DNA of 64,000 nt from Candidatus Paceibacterota bacterium (GTDB lineage: Bacteria; Verrucomicrobiota; Verrucomicrobiia; Limisphaerales; UBA8199): NCBI GenBank assembly GCA_035452965.1, contig DAOTCE010000005.1, positions 173,523-237,522 on the forward strand, read 5' to 3'. How positions within the stretch are numbered: position 1 is the first letter of the stretch; each line of letters begins with the position of its first letter. The notes beneath the pieces were generated by a model. It was not told the origin of the DNA. It saw nothing but the letters and a program-made list of their open reading frames with translations, and did no database searches. The translations under genes and the position numbers were made by a program. Shown here piece by piece: positions 34,403 through 43,769 of this stretch.

Positions 34403-35467
34403 ATGGCTGATCTAAGATTCACCTGTTCTCATTGCGGGCAAGAGATTGAATGTGACGAACTATGGTGCGGGCGCGACATTCAATGTCCCACGTGCCAGAA
34501 GGAGATTCCCGTGCCCCCCAAGCCCGACACTCCACCCCATGCGGCCTTCGCCGCCGCCAAGCCGGGGCAGGCGCGGTTGTCCAAGTCTGGCCGCCCCAAC
34601 CCGACGCGGTCTCTGGCCCCTCAAGCTGCGGCGCTGGAACAATCGCTTGCCGAGGTAAAGTCCGGCCGAAAAGGCAACGTGAAGAAGTGGGTGACCACGG
34701 GAGCGGTGGTGGTCGTGCTGGGAGCGGGTGGCTACCTGGGCTATCCTTACGCCCAGGCTTGGCTGGCCAAACGGAGTGAAGCGGCCAACCAGGCCAGCGG
34801 AGCTGCCGCGCAGCAGGACGCCAGCGCCAGCGCCGCCGAACCCGCCCCGGCAGAGCCTCCGGCCCCGGCGCCCGAAAAGGAATTACCCCTGATCCCGCCC
34901 CTCTGGACCCTGGATGTGGATAAGGCAGCCATTCCGGAAGCCCGCGCCAATGGCATGATTTGCGGCACCAATTTCGTCGTCGAAACCGCCCGCCTGGATC
35001 AGGTCGGTCCCACTTGCCTGCTGCAGTTGGTTCAGGGTGCGGCCGCTGCGCCCGATCGGGCCTTTTTGATCTACCTGCGCCCGAACGCCGGGGAAGGCGT
35101 CACGGGACGCACGTTTACCGTTTCGCAGGACATGAGGGGCCGGGCAGTTCCACAACTGGTGAAAGTCTGGAAGACCAACCCCCGTTATCAGGCCCAGAGG
35201 AAGACCATATCCTCGGGCTACGCAATGAAGCTCGAACTCGGCCAGATCACTAATGGCACGATTACCGGCAAGATCTACCTCGCCGTGCCGCCGGAGAACG
35301 AGCAAAGCGTCGTGGCGGGCGTATTCAAAGCCACCACCAGCCTCGCTGACGCGACGGGCGCCACCGCGGCCAACCCGGCTCCGTCACCGGGTACGGAGCC
35401 TGCACCTGCTCCGCCGCCCAGTGCCGAGCCCGCCAATTTCCAGCAGCGCTACGGCGTTAAACGCTAG
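34403..35467 (+). CDS. zinc-ribbon, single-pass membrane protein with beta-rich C-terminal domain
   Basis: 354 residues from the ATG at 34403, chosen over the upstream GC-rich frame. Residues 6-31 form a zinc ribbon (CSHCGQEIECDELWCGRDI, then CPTCQ). A Pro/Ala-rich linker leads to one membrane segment at about 96-112 (TTGAVVVVLGAGGYLGY), an Ala/Pro linker, and an external-side domain of about 140 residues with no known family. This N-terminal zinc ribbon plus membrane segment is common in Verrucomicrobia and Planctomycetes and also starts the kinase at 3616. Function unknown. Confidence 0.75.
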   Translation: MADLRFTCSHCGQEIECDELWCGRDIQCPTCQKEIPVPPKPDTPPHAAFAAAKPGQARLSKSGRPNPTRSLAPQAAALEQSLAEVKSGRKGNVKKWVTTGAVVVVLGAGGYLGYPYAQAWLAKRSEAANQASGAAAQQDASASAAEPAPAEPPAPAPEKELPLIPPLWTLDVDKAAIPEARANGMICGTNFVVETARLDQVGPTCLLQLVQGAAAAPDRAFLIYLRPNAGEGVTGRTFTVSQDMRGRAVPQLVKVWKTNPRYQAQRKTISSGYAMKLELGQITNGTITGKIYLAVPPENEQSVVAGVFKATTSLADATGATAANPAPSPGTEPAPAPPPSAEPANFQQRYGVKR

Positions 35468-35609
35468 CCCGGCTCGATCTTCAGACAGTCGCCGGCGGGG
35501 CGAATCTCGGACGCCGCTTTCGTGCCGGGCCTGAAGGGGCTTGCTTTCGGGGCAAGGGAGCCTACCATTCCTTGCTGCCTGACCCGTTCGATCGGGCAAG
35601 GGCGGTAGC

Positions 35610-36608
35610 ATGATTCGCTCACTGGTATTTACGACGCAAGGCCGGTTGCACAGCAAGGACATTGAGATGTTCTTGATGCCAACCTTGCTGAGCGATACCA
35701 ACCTGTTCCTTTGGGTGGACCTGGAGAAGGCCACGCCCGAGGAGATCAAGTACGTGCTGGAGGACGTCTTCCATTTTCACCCGCTGTCCATCGAGGATTG
35801 CATCGCGGCGAGCCCTTCGCCGAAGGTGGAGGAGTACACTCCCAAAGAGGGCGATTGGTTTACGCCGTACCTGTTCATGGTGATTCATGCCGTGGACTAC
35901 AGCCGGAAGGATGGTGTCTTTGCCACCAGCGAGCTGAATTTCTTCCTCGGGAAGAACTTTCTTGTCACCTATCACGATGGCCCCCTGCGCAGCGTGTCGC
36001 ATACCGAAGAGTGCGCCGTCAAGGCTACCAAGAACATCGCCCGGGCCCCCGATCGTGTGGCGCACACCTTGCTGGATTCAATCGTTGACAACTATAAGCC
36101 GGCCCTGGACGAACTCTCACTTGAGATTGCGGAACTCGAACAGCAGGCCCTGCAGCATCCGACCCAGCAAGTACTTAACAAGATTCTGCAGGTGAAGAAG
36201 GAGGTGCTCCACCTCCGCCAGATCATCGGGCCGCAGCGCGAGGTCCTGGCCCGGTTTGCGCGTGGCGAGTTCAAGCTTATCCGTGCCCATCTGGTTCCTT
36301 ATTACCGCGACGTTTACGATGCGCTGTTCCATATTTCCGAGTTGGCGCAAGGATACACTGATACGCTCACGAACATCCTTCAGGTTTATCTGAACATGTC
36401 CAGCAACCGCACGAGCGAAGTGGTCAAGCTGCTGACCATGATCACGGTCATCACCACTCCGCTGATGATGGTGGGCACCTGGTATGGCATGAATTTCAGG
36501 CACATGCCCGAGGTGGATTGGAAATACGGCTACTCCGTCGCCCTGGGCGTGACCATGGTGTCCACGGCTGCCACGTATTGGTATTTCAAGAGGAAGAAAT
36601 GGTTCTAA
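35610..36608 (+). CDS. corA: CorA-family magnesium/divalent cation transporter
   Basis: 332 residues. The long N-terminal cytoplasmic domain includes DVFHFHPLSIEDCIAAS and PYLFMVIHAV, as in CorA. A long helical stalk follows, then two C-terminal membrane helices. The signature GMN is at residues 293-295 (TWYGMNFRHMPEVDW), and the C-terminus is the basic KRKKWF typical of CorA. The family forms pentamers that let Mg2+ (also Co2+, Ni2+) into the cell. I found no magnesium riboswitch upstream. It is followed 114 bp later by the histidine kinase gene. Confidence 0.95.
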   Translation: MIRSLVFTTQGRLHSKDIEMFLMPTLLSDTNLFLWVDLEKATPEEIKYVLEDVFHFHPLSIEDCIAASPSPKVEEYTPKEGDWFTPYLFMVIHAVDYSRKDGVFATSELNFFLGKNFLVTYHDGPLRSVSHTEECAVKATKNIARAPDRVAHTLLDSIVDNYKPALDELSLEIAELEQQALQHPTQQVLNKILQVKKEVLHLRQIIGPQREVLARFARGEFKLIRAHLVPYYRDVYDALFHISELAQGYTDTLTNILQVYLNMSSNRTSEVVKLLTMITVITTPLMMVGTWYGMNFRHMPEVDWKYGYSVALGVTMVSTAATYWYFKRKKWF

Positions 36609-36722
36609 CCAAGGCCACCCGCGACCCTTGGCATCGGACGCGCGGCCGCAGCGGGCGAACCGGTCCGCCCGTTCCCTGGTTCACTCATCCCGCATTGCCG
36701 TTTGCATTTCACGCTTCTTAAC

Positions 36723-37985
36723 ATGGGCAACAAATCCAGCTTCCTTGACAAGGTGCTGTCCCGCATTGGGCGGCTGGACGAAGCCGGCCTGCAAACCGTT
36801 GTGCAGCGCCTGGCGCGCGAGCGCAGCTTTCTGGAAACCCTCTTCAACACAATCGAAGATGGCGTGCTTGTGGTGGACGAGACTGGCCGCATTCTCTATT
36901 TCAACCAGGCGGTCACACGATTCCTGGGTTTGCAGCCCAGCGTCGAAGGCCAGCCCATCACCAATTTCATCCCCGAACTGGAGTGGGACAAGATTCGTCG
37001 CTTCGACAGCGCCGGAGGCTCGGGCGTGGTCCGCCATGAATTCGAAGTGCAGTATCCGCGCCCGCGGTTCCTGCGGCTCTACGCCGCGCCGCTCGACGGG
37101 CAAACCGCCGGCAGTGCCGGGGTCGCGCTTATCCTGCACGACGCCACTGAGGCGCGGCAGAAGACCATCGAGGCCATTGAGAGCGAGCGCACGCAGGCGC
37201 TGACCCAGCTTGCCGCCAGCGTGGCCCATGAACTGGGCAATCCGCTCAACGCCCTGCACATCCACTTGCAGCTCATGGAACGCGAGTTGAAGAAGCTCAG
37301 AGCCGGCACCTCGGTCGAGCCGCGCGGCAAGTCTGGCTCCGGACGCCATCTGCGCGCCCGCGCGGCTGCTGGCGCCGGTGACAGCGATGCCCGTGATATC
37401 GTCCCCAAGCTCGAGCAATACCTCTCCGTCGCCCGCGGCGAAATAGACCGCCTCGATTACATCATCACCCAGTTCCTGCACGCCATTCGGCCGACCCTGC
37501 CGCAGCTCAAGCTTGTCTCCCTGAACGATGTGGTCCACAAAACCCTTGAGCTCCTCCGGCCCGAACTCGACAACCGCGGCTTGAATGTCCGGACCCGGCT
37601 TGCCGTCCCAATACCTGTCACCCCGATTGATCCGACCCAAATCCAGCAGGTGTTGGTGAATCTGATCAAGAATGCCCTCCAGGCTATGACCAAAGGCGGC
37701 ACCCTCACCCTGCAAACCGGTGAAGGGTCAGACGGTGTCTGGGTGAGCGTCGCCGACACCGGTGGCGGCATCCCGCAGGAGCAGATCAACCGCATCTTCG
37801 AGCCGTTTTACACCACCAAGAAGAAGGGCACCGGTCTGGGACTGAAGATTGTCCAGCGGATTGTCCGCGCCCACGGCGGGCGTATTGAACTGGAGAGCCA
37901 GGTTGGCCGCGGCACCACCTTCCGCATCTGGCTTCCCTTGCACGAGCGCAAGCCCCGCCTCCTCGAAGCCCCCATGCACGACTAA
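36723..37985 (+). CDS. PAS-domain sensor histidine kinase
   Basis: 420 residues from the ATG at 36723; a TTG at 36702 is an upstream option. PAS domain about 35-140 (LETLFNTIEDGVLVVDETGR, FLGLQPSVEGQPI), HisKA at about 160-200 with SVAHELGNPLNA (His169 is the phosphate acceptor), an Arg/Gly/Ala-rich insert at about 205-230 that interrupts the dimerisation helices, then an ATPase domain with the N box NLIKNALQAM, G1 DTGGGIP and G2 GTGLGLKIV. No membrane segment is present, so it is cytoplasmic. No response regulator gene is adjacent; the one at 40820 is 3 kb away on the other strand. Confidence 0.92.
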   Translation: MGNKSSFLDKVLSRIGRLDEAGLQTVVQRLARERSFLETLFNTIEDGVLVVDETGRILYFNQAVTRFLGLQPSVEGQPITNFIPELEWDKIRRFDSAGGSGVVRHEFEVQYPRPRFLRLYAAPLDGQTAGSAGVALILHDATEARQKTIEAIESERTQALTQLAASVAHELGNPLNALHIHLQLMERELKKLRAGTSVEPRGKSGSGRHLRARAAAGAGDSDARDIVPKLEQYLSVARGEIDRLDYIITQFLHAIRPTLPQLKLVSLNDVVHKTLELLRPELDNRGLNVRTRLAVPIPVTPIDPTQIQQVLVNLIKNALQAMTKGGTLTLQTGEGSDGVWVSVADTGGGIPQEQINRIFEPFYTTKKKGTGLGLKIVQRIVRAHGGRIELESQVGRGTTFRIWLPLHERKPRLLEAPMHD

Positions 37986-37998
37986 CTGGCGCTGTCGT

Positions 37999-39183
37999 TC
38001 AAGTGTTGGGCGGACGTCGTGAATCGGTCTTCAACCCCAGCACGCTGAGGAAGAAACTCGAAAAGCAAATTTGCATGGCCACCACTATTAGCGTCACCGC
38101 TGGAAGCAGCCGCCGCATATTGTCGCCGTAGGACAGCATCCCATAGCCCGCTCGTTTCCAGACCCACAGGGCGTGCAGCAACAGCGCTAGTCCCAGGACC
38201 AGCACGGCCAGCCCAACACATATCCCCTTTTCCAGCGTGAAGGTCTTGAACACTCGCGAGAACTTCGGGTCCTGCGGTAGCAACCCCTCCCCGACGGCGA
38301 AGACCTTGGTAAAGAAGGCAAACGCAACCAGTTGCATGCCGATGATTACGGACATGCTCGCCACCGCCAGCGTGCCGGTGCTGAACTCCACGCCGCCGAT
38401 GTGCACCGGTGCCATCGTCAGCACCGCCCCGGCCCCAGTCCCCAGCACCCCCAGCACTAGGCCCGGCACCAGGAACAACCACCGCGGCGAGTAGATCAGC
38501 ATGAACCGCAGGTGCCGCCACCCGTCCCGCCAAGGCTTCAAATGCGGCCGCCGTGATCGCCCGTCCCGGTGCAGCGTAATCGGCACCTCGGCAATTCGCA
38601 GCGACTTCAGGGTCGCCTTGATCACCATCTCCGAAGCGAACTCCATCCCGGTGGTCTTGAGTTCCAGCTTTCGGTAGGCCTCTTTGGTCAATCCGCGCAG
38701 GCCGCAGTGGAAGTCCCGCGCCGGGCATTTGAAGAACAGCCGACCAATGAACGATAGGCTCGGATTGCCAATCCAACGATTCTTCCAAGGCATCGCTCCG
38801 GGCGCGATCACCCCGCCTCCGCCCGGGAGTCGGCAGCCCATGACCAGGTCATAGCCCTCGCGGAACTTCGCCACGAACCCTTCGATGGCCGAGAAGTCAT
38901 AGCTATCGTCCGCGTCGCCCATGATGATCCAATTCCCGCGCGCCGCCTCGATCCCGCCGCGCAAGGCGCTCCCGTAGCCTTTCTCCTTCACGTGGACAAC
39001 CCGCGCCCCTGCTTTCTCGGCGATGGCCACCGAACCGTCGGTGCTGCCATTGTCAGCGACCAGCACCTCGCCGCGCGCGCCGGTCCGCGCCAGGCCCGCC
39101 CGCGCCTTCTCAATGCACCGGGCCAGCGTCTCCGCTTCATTCAGGCACGGCATGAGGATCGTTAGCTCACATTCATTTTGCAT
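37999..39183 (-). CDS. GT2-family glycosyltransferase with C-terminal membrane region (polyprenyl-phosphate type)
   Basis: 394 residues from the ATG at 39183 (a TTG two codons upstream is possible). The GT-A domain begins LTILMPCLNEAETLARCIEK and carries VADNGSTDGSVAIAEKAGA, the D-x-D region GDADDSYD, and CGLRGLTKEAYRKL, all as in dolichol-phosphate-mannose synthase-like enzymes. Four or so membrane segments follow (WLFLVPGLVLGVLGTG onward). It probably moves a sugar onto a lipid carrier for glycan assembly. The stop lies 13 bp from the convergent histidine kinase gene. Confidence 0.9.
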   Translation of the reverse strand: MQNECELTILMPCLNEAETLARCIEKARAGLARTGARGEVLVADNGSTDGSVAIAEKAGARVVHVKEKGYGSALRGGIEAARGNWIIMGDADDSYDFSAIEGFVAKFREGYDLVMGCRLPGGGGVIAPGAMPWKNRWIGNPSLSFIGRLFFKCPARDFHCGLRGLTKEAYRKLELKTTGMEFASEMVIKATLKSLRIAEVPITLHRDGRSRRPHLKPWRDGWRHLRFMLIYSPRWLFLVPGLVLGVLGTGAGAVLTMAPVHIGGVEFSTGTLAVASMSVIIGMQLVAFAFFTKVFAVGEGLLPQDPKFSRVFKTFTLEKGICVGLAVLVLGLALLLHALWVWKRAGYGMLSYGDNMRRLLPAVTLIVVAMQICFSSFFLSVLGLKTDSRRPPNT

Positions 39184-39375
39184 ACGCAATTCACCCGCCG
39201 GGTCGAATCTGGAGCCACTACAAAGGTCTCAGGCTCGTTGTCGAGGCGCGATTATGCGGGTCTGCCGCCCGACCGGTCAACTGGGATTCCAGGTCAGTTG
39301 GATTCACCGGGACTCCCGCCCCCGTTCGCGCTCGACACCGGGGCTGATCCGGGGCTAGTCTTGCGCCCGCAGACC

Positions 39376-40137
39376 ATGAGTGGGACGTTGATCGCCTTGA
39401 TTACCGCCGGGTGCGTTTTTAGTGGCACGTTGATCGGCCTGGCGCTTAGCAAACTCCTGCCGGCACATCATCTGACCGCCGATTCAAAGGATGCCGTCAA
39501 GATGGGAGCGGGCATGATCACGATGATGGCCGCGCTGGTCCTGGGTTTGCTGGTCAGTTCCGCCAAGAGCACCTTCGACTCGACCAATGCAGCCATCACG
39601 CAAGTCGGCGCAAAGGTCATTCTGATGGACCGCCTGCTGGCGAACTATGGCCCGGAAACCAAAGAAGTCCGCGAGACGTTGCGCCGGATGGTCACCGCGG
39701 GCATCGAGATGCTATGGCCGGAAGAGAGTCCCACGGAGCTGGGCGTGATGAGCTTTGAGCGCGCCGCTGCAATGGAGAAGCTGTTGCAGCAGATGCGGGG
39801 GCTGAAGCCGCAAACCGGGGCTCAGCAAGCCTTGCAGGCGCAGGCATTGGCACTGGGCAACGAAATACTGCTCACCCGCTGGCTGCAGATTGAACAGGCC
39901 TATGTTCCACTGCCGCTGCCTTTCGTGGTCATCCTGCTTTTTTGGCTGACGCTGCTCTACACCAGCTTCGGGCTGCTGGCGCCGCGCAATGCCACGGTGC
40001 TTACCATAATGTTCCTGGGCGCCCTGGCGGTGGCGACGGCGCTGTTCCTGATCGTGGAGATGAATCGCCCGATGGCCGGAGCCATCAAGGTATCCAGTGC
40101 CCCAATGCGAAACGCGTTGGAGCACATAGGCCGGTAG
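39376..40137 (+). CDS. DUF4239 (bestrophin-like) integral membrane protein
   Basis: 253 residues from the ATG at 39376; the upstream open frame is not protein-like. There are two N-terminal membrane helices (ALITAGCVFSGTLIGLALSK; MGAGMITMMAALVLGLLVSSAK), a helical loop of about 115 residues, then two C-terminal helices (FVVILLFWLTLLYTSFGLLA; VLTIMFLGALAVATALFLIV). The layout and motifs, including SSAKSTFD and the final NRPMAGAIKVS, match DUF4239. Function unproven; a distant relation to bestrophin channels has been proposed. Confidence 0.85.
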   Translation: MSGTLIALITAGCVFSGTLIGLALSKLLPAHHLTADSKDAVKMGAGMITMMAALVLGLLVSSAKSTFDSTNAAITQVGAKVILMDRLLANYGPETKEVRETLRRMVTAGIEMLWPEESPTELGVMSFERAAAMEKLLQQMRGLKPQTGAQQALQAQALALGNEILLTRWLQIEQAYVPLPLPFVVILLFWLTLLYTSFGLLAPRNATVLTIMFLGALAVATALFLIVEMNRPMAGAIKVSSAPMRNALEHIGR

Positions 40138-40424
40138 CAGTGCGTGGTGCCGCCCTTCGGGCCAAGCCGACATTGCCGCATGGCTTTTGAGGACGTCCCC
40201 AGGTTGCATCGGGGAGCTCCGCGCCACAGACTGCCGCTATTCGCCGGCCGTCCTTTCATTGGGCTGGAAGGGTGATCAACAGCAAGGGCTTGCGCTGAAC
40301 GCTGTCGCTTGGCGAGAACCACATTGTGAGCGGGCAAATGCGCGCTTGGTTTTGAGGGCGCAGTCGTCTATCCAAAGCCACCGATAGCGGTCCGGCCTGC
40401 TCGCCTTGCTCAGGCGCTATATCA

Positions 40425-40823
40425 TTAATGCCGGGTTTTCGGCTGCCGGGTGGTAGACCCCGCAGTGGCGGTTGCCAGGGTCGGCAAGGCGATGAAGGAT
40501 TCCAGAAGATTCTCCAGCGTCGTATTGGTCGCCCCGGGACGGTTTTCGGCAAAGCAAGCCAGGAAGCCGCCGTCCCGATGCAAGGCGAGATAAACACGGC
40601 AGCGATCGAAGACCCAGCACAACCGCCCTGGCTGAACACCCTGCTGGCGCAGGCTATCAGCGGTTGCTGACAGCCGGTCCAGCGCCTGTTCCACCTGCGC
40701 GGAATTAAATCCCGCATCATAACAGCGGGTCACGCACGTGCGGTCGGGTAGCCGCACGCTGCAAGCCGCCACGCCCGGCAACGGCAGGTGGCCATCCAGA
40801 AACGCCTCGATCGCTTCGCTCAT
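40425..40823 (-). CDS. small protein coupled to the response regulator, possible Roadblock/LC7-type
   Basis: 132 residues from the ATG at 40823, which overlaps the stop of the upstream response regulator gene (ATGA), a sign of translational coupling. Visible motifs: CSVRLPDRTCVTRCYDAGF, AQVEQALDRLSATADSLRQQ and RVYLALHRDGGFLACFAEN. The size and alternating strand/helix pattern fit a Roadblock/LC7-like fold, but no signature is decisive. The C-terminal region of the partner response regulator (about 258-345) has a similar pattern. Likely acts with that protein. Confidence 0.72.
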   Translation of the reverse strand: MSEAIEAFLDGHLPLPGVAACSVRLPDRTCVTRCYDAGFNSAQVEQALDRLSATADSLRQQGVQPGRLCWVFDRCRVYLALHRDGGFLACFAENRPGATNTTLENLLESFIALPTLATATAGSTTRQPKTRH

Positions 40824-41878
40824 GCGAGGTCCTCCTTCGCTCTGACGCTCCGCACCCACACCCGCCGGTCGGGGAGCACCTGGCAGACGATGCGCTCGTC
40901 TTGAGCCAGGATTTCCAGGCGGTCAAAACGGCCTACCGGGGCCAGGGCGCCCACCTGCGCCGCGTGCTGCTCGAGTTGCTCCAGCAAATACAGTTGCTGC
41001 TCCAATGACTTGCTTTGCCATTCATAAAGCACCTCGCCTGTCCCAGAGCACAGGACTATTTCTTGGATGTAAGTCTCGCAGACCGATGACTCTATGTCTG
41101 CCGCCACCGATTCTTCACCAGGCTCAATCCGGGGAGGGGCGATGGCTTCCGGTTCCTGGGCCTGCTGGCCTTCGTCCGACAATCGCGCCGCTTCCATCAG
41201 CAGGGATTCCCATTGGCCTTCGATTGTGCGATGCGGCGGCTCCGCGTACGGCAGCAGGTTAAACTCTCCCCCGCGCAATGCCAGCAGACCGTAGAGCGCC
41301 ATTTCCCCCCCTAGTGTGCCCGACTCCGCATGAACAATCGCGCCGTCACTGATGAAGATTCGCCCCCTCACCTTGCCGGTGAAGATCTCCAGCACAGAGG
41401 ACTTGCGGCCCAGGCATTCCACCTGAAGCACCTCGTGCAAGCCCACCCGCCGCATCATGCCGCGGAAGCCCGTCTGTGGTTGAGCCCCGGCCAGCGCATC
41501 CAGCGCGGCGAAGACACTCGCAAACCCGTCTGGTGTGATCGGCTTCTCGAGGAACAACAAGGCACCGCTCTCCTGGCTTTCCTTGCGGTTCTCCTCGGTC
41601 ATCCGCCCGGTCAACATCGCTACCTGCTGGCCCGGATGCGTGCGCCCCAGCAACTGGAGGAATTGTATGCCGTCCATCCCCGGCATGCCGATGTCCAGCA
41701 CCACCACATCCACCTGCTGTTTGTCCAAGAGCGCCAGCGCCTGGGCGTGGTTTTGGGCGGTATGGATGTCCCAGTTGCCGTGCGCCATCCGGGAGAAAAT
41801 CTCCTGAATACTGGCGAGAAACGCCTGCTCATCGTCCACGAACAACAGCGTTTTTCGTTTGGCGGTTGAGTCTGGCAT
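40820..41878 (-). CDS. response regulator with DUF4388/PATAN domain
   Basis: 352 residues. The receiver domain (about 8-130) has acidic residues DDE at 15-17, phosphate-accepting Asp62 in VVVLDIGMPGMDG, Thr in AMLTGRM, and Lys in LEKPIT. A DUF4388/PATAN-like domain follows (about 140-235, GLHEVLQVECLGRKSSVLEI, GRIFISDGAIVHAESG), and a third segment resembles the Roadblock-like partner downstream. PATAN regulators, known from cyanobacteria and delta-proteobacteria, act by protein contacts, often controlling type IV pili or gliding, and not by DNA binding. The gene is second in a three-gene operon after the HEAT protein (18 bp gap). Confidence 0.9.
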   Translation of the reverse strand: MPDSTAKRKTLLFVDDEQAFLASIQEIFSRMAHGNWDIHTAQNHAQALALLDKQQVDVVVLDIGMPGMDGIQFLQLLGRTHPGQQVAMLTGRMTEENRKESQESGALLFLEKPITPDGFASVFAALDALAGAQPQTGFRGMMRRVGLHEVLQVECLGRKSSVLEIFTGKVRGRIFISDGAIVHAESGTLGGEMALYGLLALRGGEFNLLPYAEPPHRTIEGQWESLLMEAARLSDEGQQAQEPEAIAPPRIEPGEESVAADIESSVCETYIQEIVLCSGTGEVLYEWQSKSLEQQLYLLEQLEQHAAQVGALAPVGRFDRLEILAQDERIVCQVLPDRRVWVRSVRAKEDLA

Positions 41879-41896
41879 AGCGGGTCCTGGTCGCCG

Positions 41897-43297
41897 TTAG
41901 AACCGACCCTCCGCAGTGGCCTGCGCCTCCGTGATGGCCTGCAGTGCGCGCGCCGCCGCCGACCGTACCGCGGCATCGGGATCGCGCAAGGCGCGCGCCA
42001 GCGCTCCCTCGGCCCGGTGCTCGCCCAACCGTCCCAGCGCGTCGGCCGCGGCCTGCCGCAAGTCGCGGTCCGCGTCGCCCAGGATCGCCAGGAACAGGTT
42101 GACCGCCAGCTTGCGGCGCTTCTCCGCCGTCGAGATGGACATTTCCCAGACCGGGTCGCTGGGAACAGCCTCTGGCTCCTCCGCCCCCAGGCTGACCAGC
42201 AACTGCCTGACCAGGCGGCGCACATCCGAGTCCCGATTGTTCAAGCCGGGCTTGAGCACGTCCACCATAGCCTGCGCCTCGGTCGAGGCGTTCCAATTCT
42301 CGTCAATGCGCGACAGCGCCGCGGCAGCCATGCGCCGGACACCGCTGGTCGAATCCGTAAGCGCCAGTACCAGCGGCCCGATCGCGCGCCGGTCGCCGAT
42401 GCTCCCCAGCGCCATCGTTGTGGCCTCCCGCACGTCATCGTCCTTGTCGTTAAGCGACCGTGTGAGGGCTTCCACGGTCTCGCTGTCTTTGCGCCGGCCC
42501 AGCGTCTGGACTGCGGCAAGGCGCACATCCCACGCGGGATCGGCCAGCAGCGCGCGCAGGGGCTCCGCTGCCGATGCGATCCCCAAAGTGCCCAGGGCTT
42601 CCGCGGCGACCGCGCGCACATGGCTGTTCTTGTGGTGCAGCATGGCCATGATCGGTCCGCCGACCTCCGGGCCTCCGACCCGCGCCAGCGCATCCACCGC
42701 TGCCGCGCAGACCATTGCATCTTCTGATTGGAGCGCTCTGAGCAGCGGGGGAATGGCGCGCTGATCCCCAATTTCGGCCAGCGCCTGCGCCGCGGCCACA
42801 CGCAAGCTGTAAGTGCCCGAGTTGAGCACCGTTTCCAGGGGCGCCAGGGCGGTGACGCCAAAAGACGCGGCCCGCAGGCACTGTCCCTTGGCGATCAGGT
42901 ACCACATTTCATCCTCGCCCTTGGCGGGCTGCCACCCCCTGAGACCGAGCACCTGCGCCGTGCAACTGCGCACAACCGCATCCGCGTGACGCAGCAGCGG
43001 CACCAGCGCCGGATCAACTCGCCGATCCGGAATTCGTTTGAGCGCGAGGATGGCCGCGTTGAGCACCTCCGCGTTCGGGTCCTTTAAGGCCCGCAGCAAG
43101 GGCTCGATGCGCCGCTTCCCCTGCAATTTGCCCAGCCCGGCGGCGGCTAACCGCCGGACTTCCGGATCCCGGTCTTTCAGCGCACTCGTCAGCACTCCGA
43201 GCGAGCCTGGAGGAGGCGCTTCGGAGAGCTTGGCGACCGCTTTGCGGCGGGATGCGGCGATTTGTAACTTCAGCCGGCAATGGGTGAACCAAAGCAT
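41897..43297 (-). CDS. HEAT-repeat protein (cytoplasmic), first gene of the PATAN operon
   Basis: 466 residues from the ATG at 43297; the open frame continues upstream to 43540 but is not protein-like. From about residue 20 it is nearly all HEAT/PBS-lyase-type repeats of about 31 residues, such as DRDPEVRRLAAAGLGKLQGK, DPAWDVRLAAVQTLGRRKDS, NDKDDDVREATTMALGSIGD and DPDAAVRSAAARALQAI. A hydrophobic start (MLWFTHCRLKLQI) could be an anchor. HEAT solenoids are protein-binding scaffolds. It probably presents a platform for the response regulator encoded 18 bp downstream. Confidence 0.88.
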   Translation of the reverse strand: MLWFTHCRLKLQIAASRRKAVAKLSEAPPPGSLGVLTSALKDRDPEVRRLAAAGLGKLQGKRRIEPLLRALKDPNAEVLNAAILALKRIPDRRVDPALVPLLRHADAVVRSCTAQVLGLRGWQPAKGEDEMWYLIAKGQCLRAASFGVTALAPLETVLNSGTYSLRVAAAQALAEIGDQRAIPPLLRALQSEDAMVCAAAVDALARVGGPEVGGPIMAMLHHKNSHVRAVAAEALGTLGIASAAEPLRALLADPAWDVRLAAVQTLGRRKDSETVEALTRSLNDKDDDVREATTMALGSIGDRRAIGPLVLALTDSTSGVRRMAAAALSRIDENWNASTEAQAMVDVLKPGLNNRDSDVRRLVRQLLVSLGAEEPEAVPSDPVWEMSISTAEKRRKLAVNLFLAILGDADRDLRQAAADALGRLGEHRAEGALARALRDPDAAVRSAAARALQAITEAQATAEGRF

Positions 43298-43769
43298 GGC
43301 ACTGCCAATTATGTTAAACCGGACTCCATGCTTGTCACGACCAAACCGCTCGATGCCGCACTCGTGGGATCGGCGCTGCTGCTGGTTCGGGCGCCAGAAT
43401 CCATAGCCGTTGCTCGAGCACCGGGGTGGAGCTGCTCCCGCAGGGGTGTCGGTGGGAAGCCGAGAGCCATTCCTATGGGAGCCGCACCGTATACGCACCG
43501 TATCCACACCGTATCCACACCGTGGATACAACCTTGACATCCCGGCGGGCCGATTTTGGCGTAAGGCGCTGTATTCGCAGGACTTACTTCAAATTGGAGG
43601 TTGCCGGCTCCTTCCGGCTCCCGAGAATCGCTTCGCATCATCTTGCCAACGTCAGTGGGCAGCAATTCTGGGGCCATTTTACTGCGCAGCAAAGGGTTTG
43701 TCGTGGGGCGGCGATCCGAGCGAAGTTGCTTCACTCTCCAGGCTGCTTGCGGCATCGTGGCATGGTTGG
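43298..43769. other. divergent intergenic region between two HEAT-repeat genes
   Basis: About 470 bp with no credible gene. It holds an 11-bp tandem repeat and hairpin at 43484-43529. A perfect -35-like TTGACA lies at 43534-43539 just after the repeats, but I see no good -10 at 16-18 bp. The promoters for both divergent HEAT genes must be here. Confidence 0.55.
43484..43529. repeat. 11-bp tandem repeat with terminal hairpin
   Basis: Three 11-bp units GCACCGTATAC, GCACCGTATCC, ACACCGTATCC (43484-43516) are followed by a partial fourth. The end forms a perfect hairpin GTATCCAC-ACC-GTGGATAC at 43511-43529. The GTATCC/GGATAC arms recall the palindromes at 23545 and 58408, but the similarity is short. 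Confidence 0.65.

Noticed and set aside
43484..43529. Short tandem repeat as a CRISPR array
   Set aside because: Units are 11 bp and contiguous with no spacers, and no cas genes are in the window.
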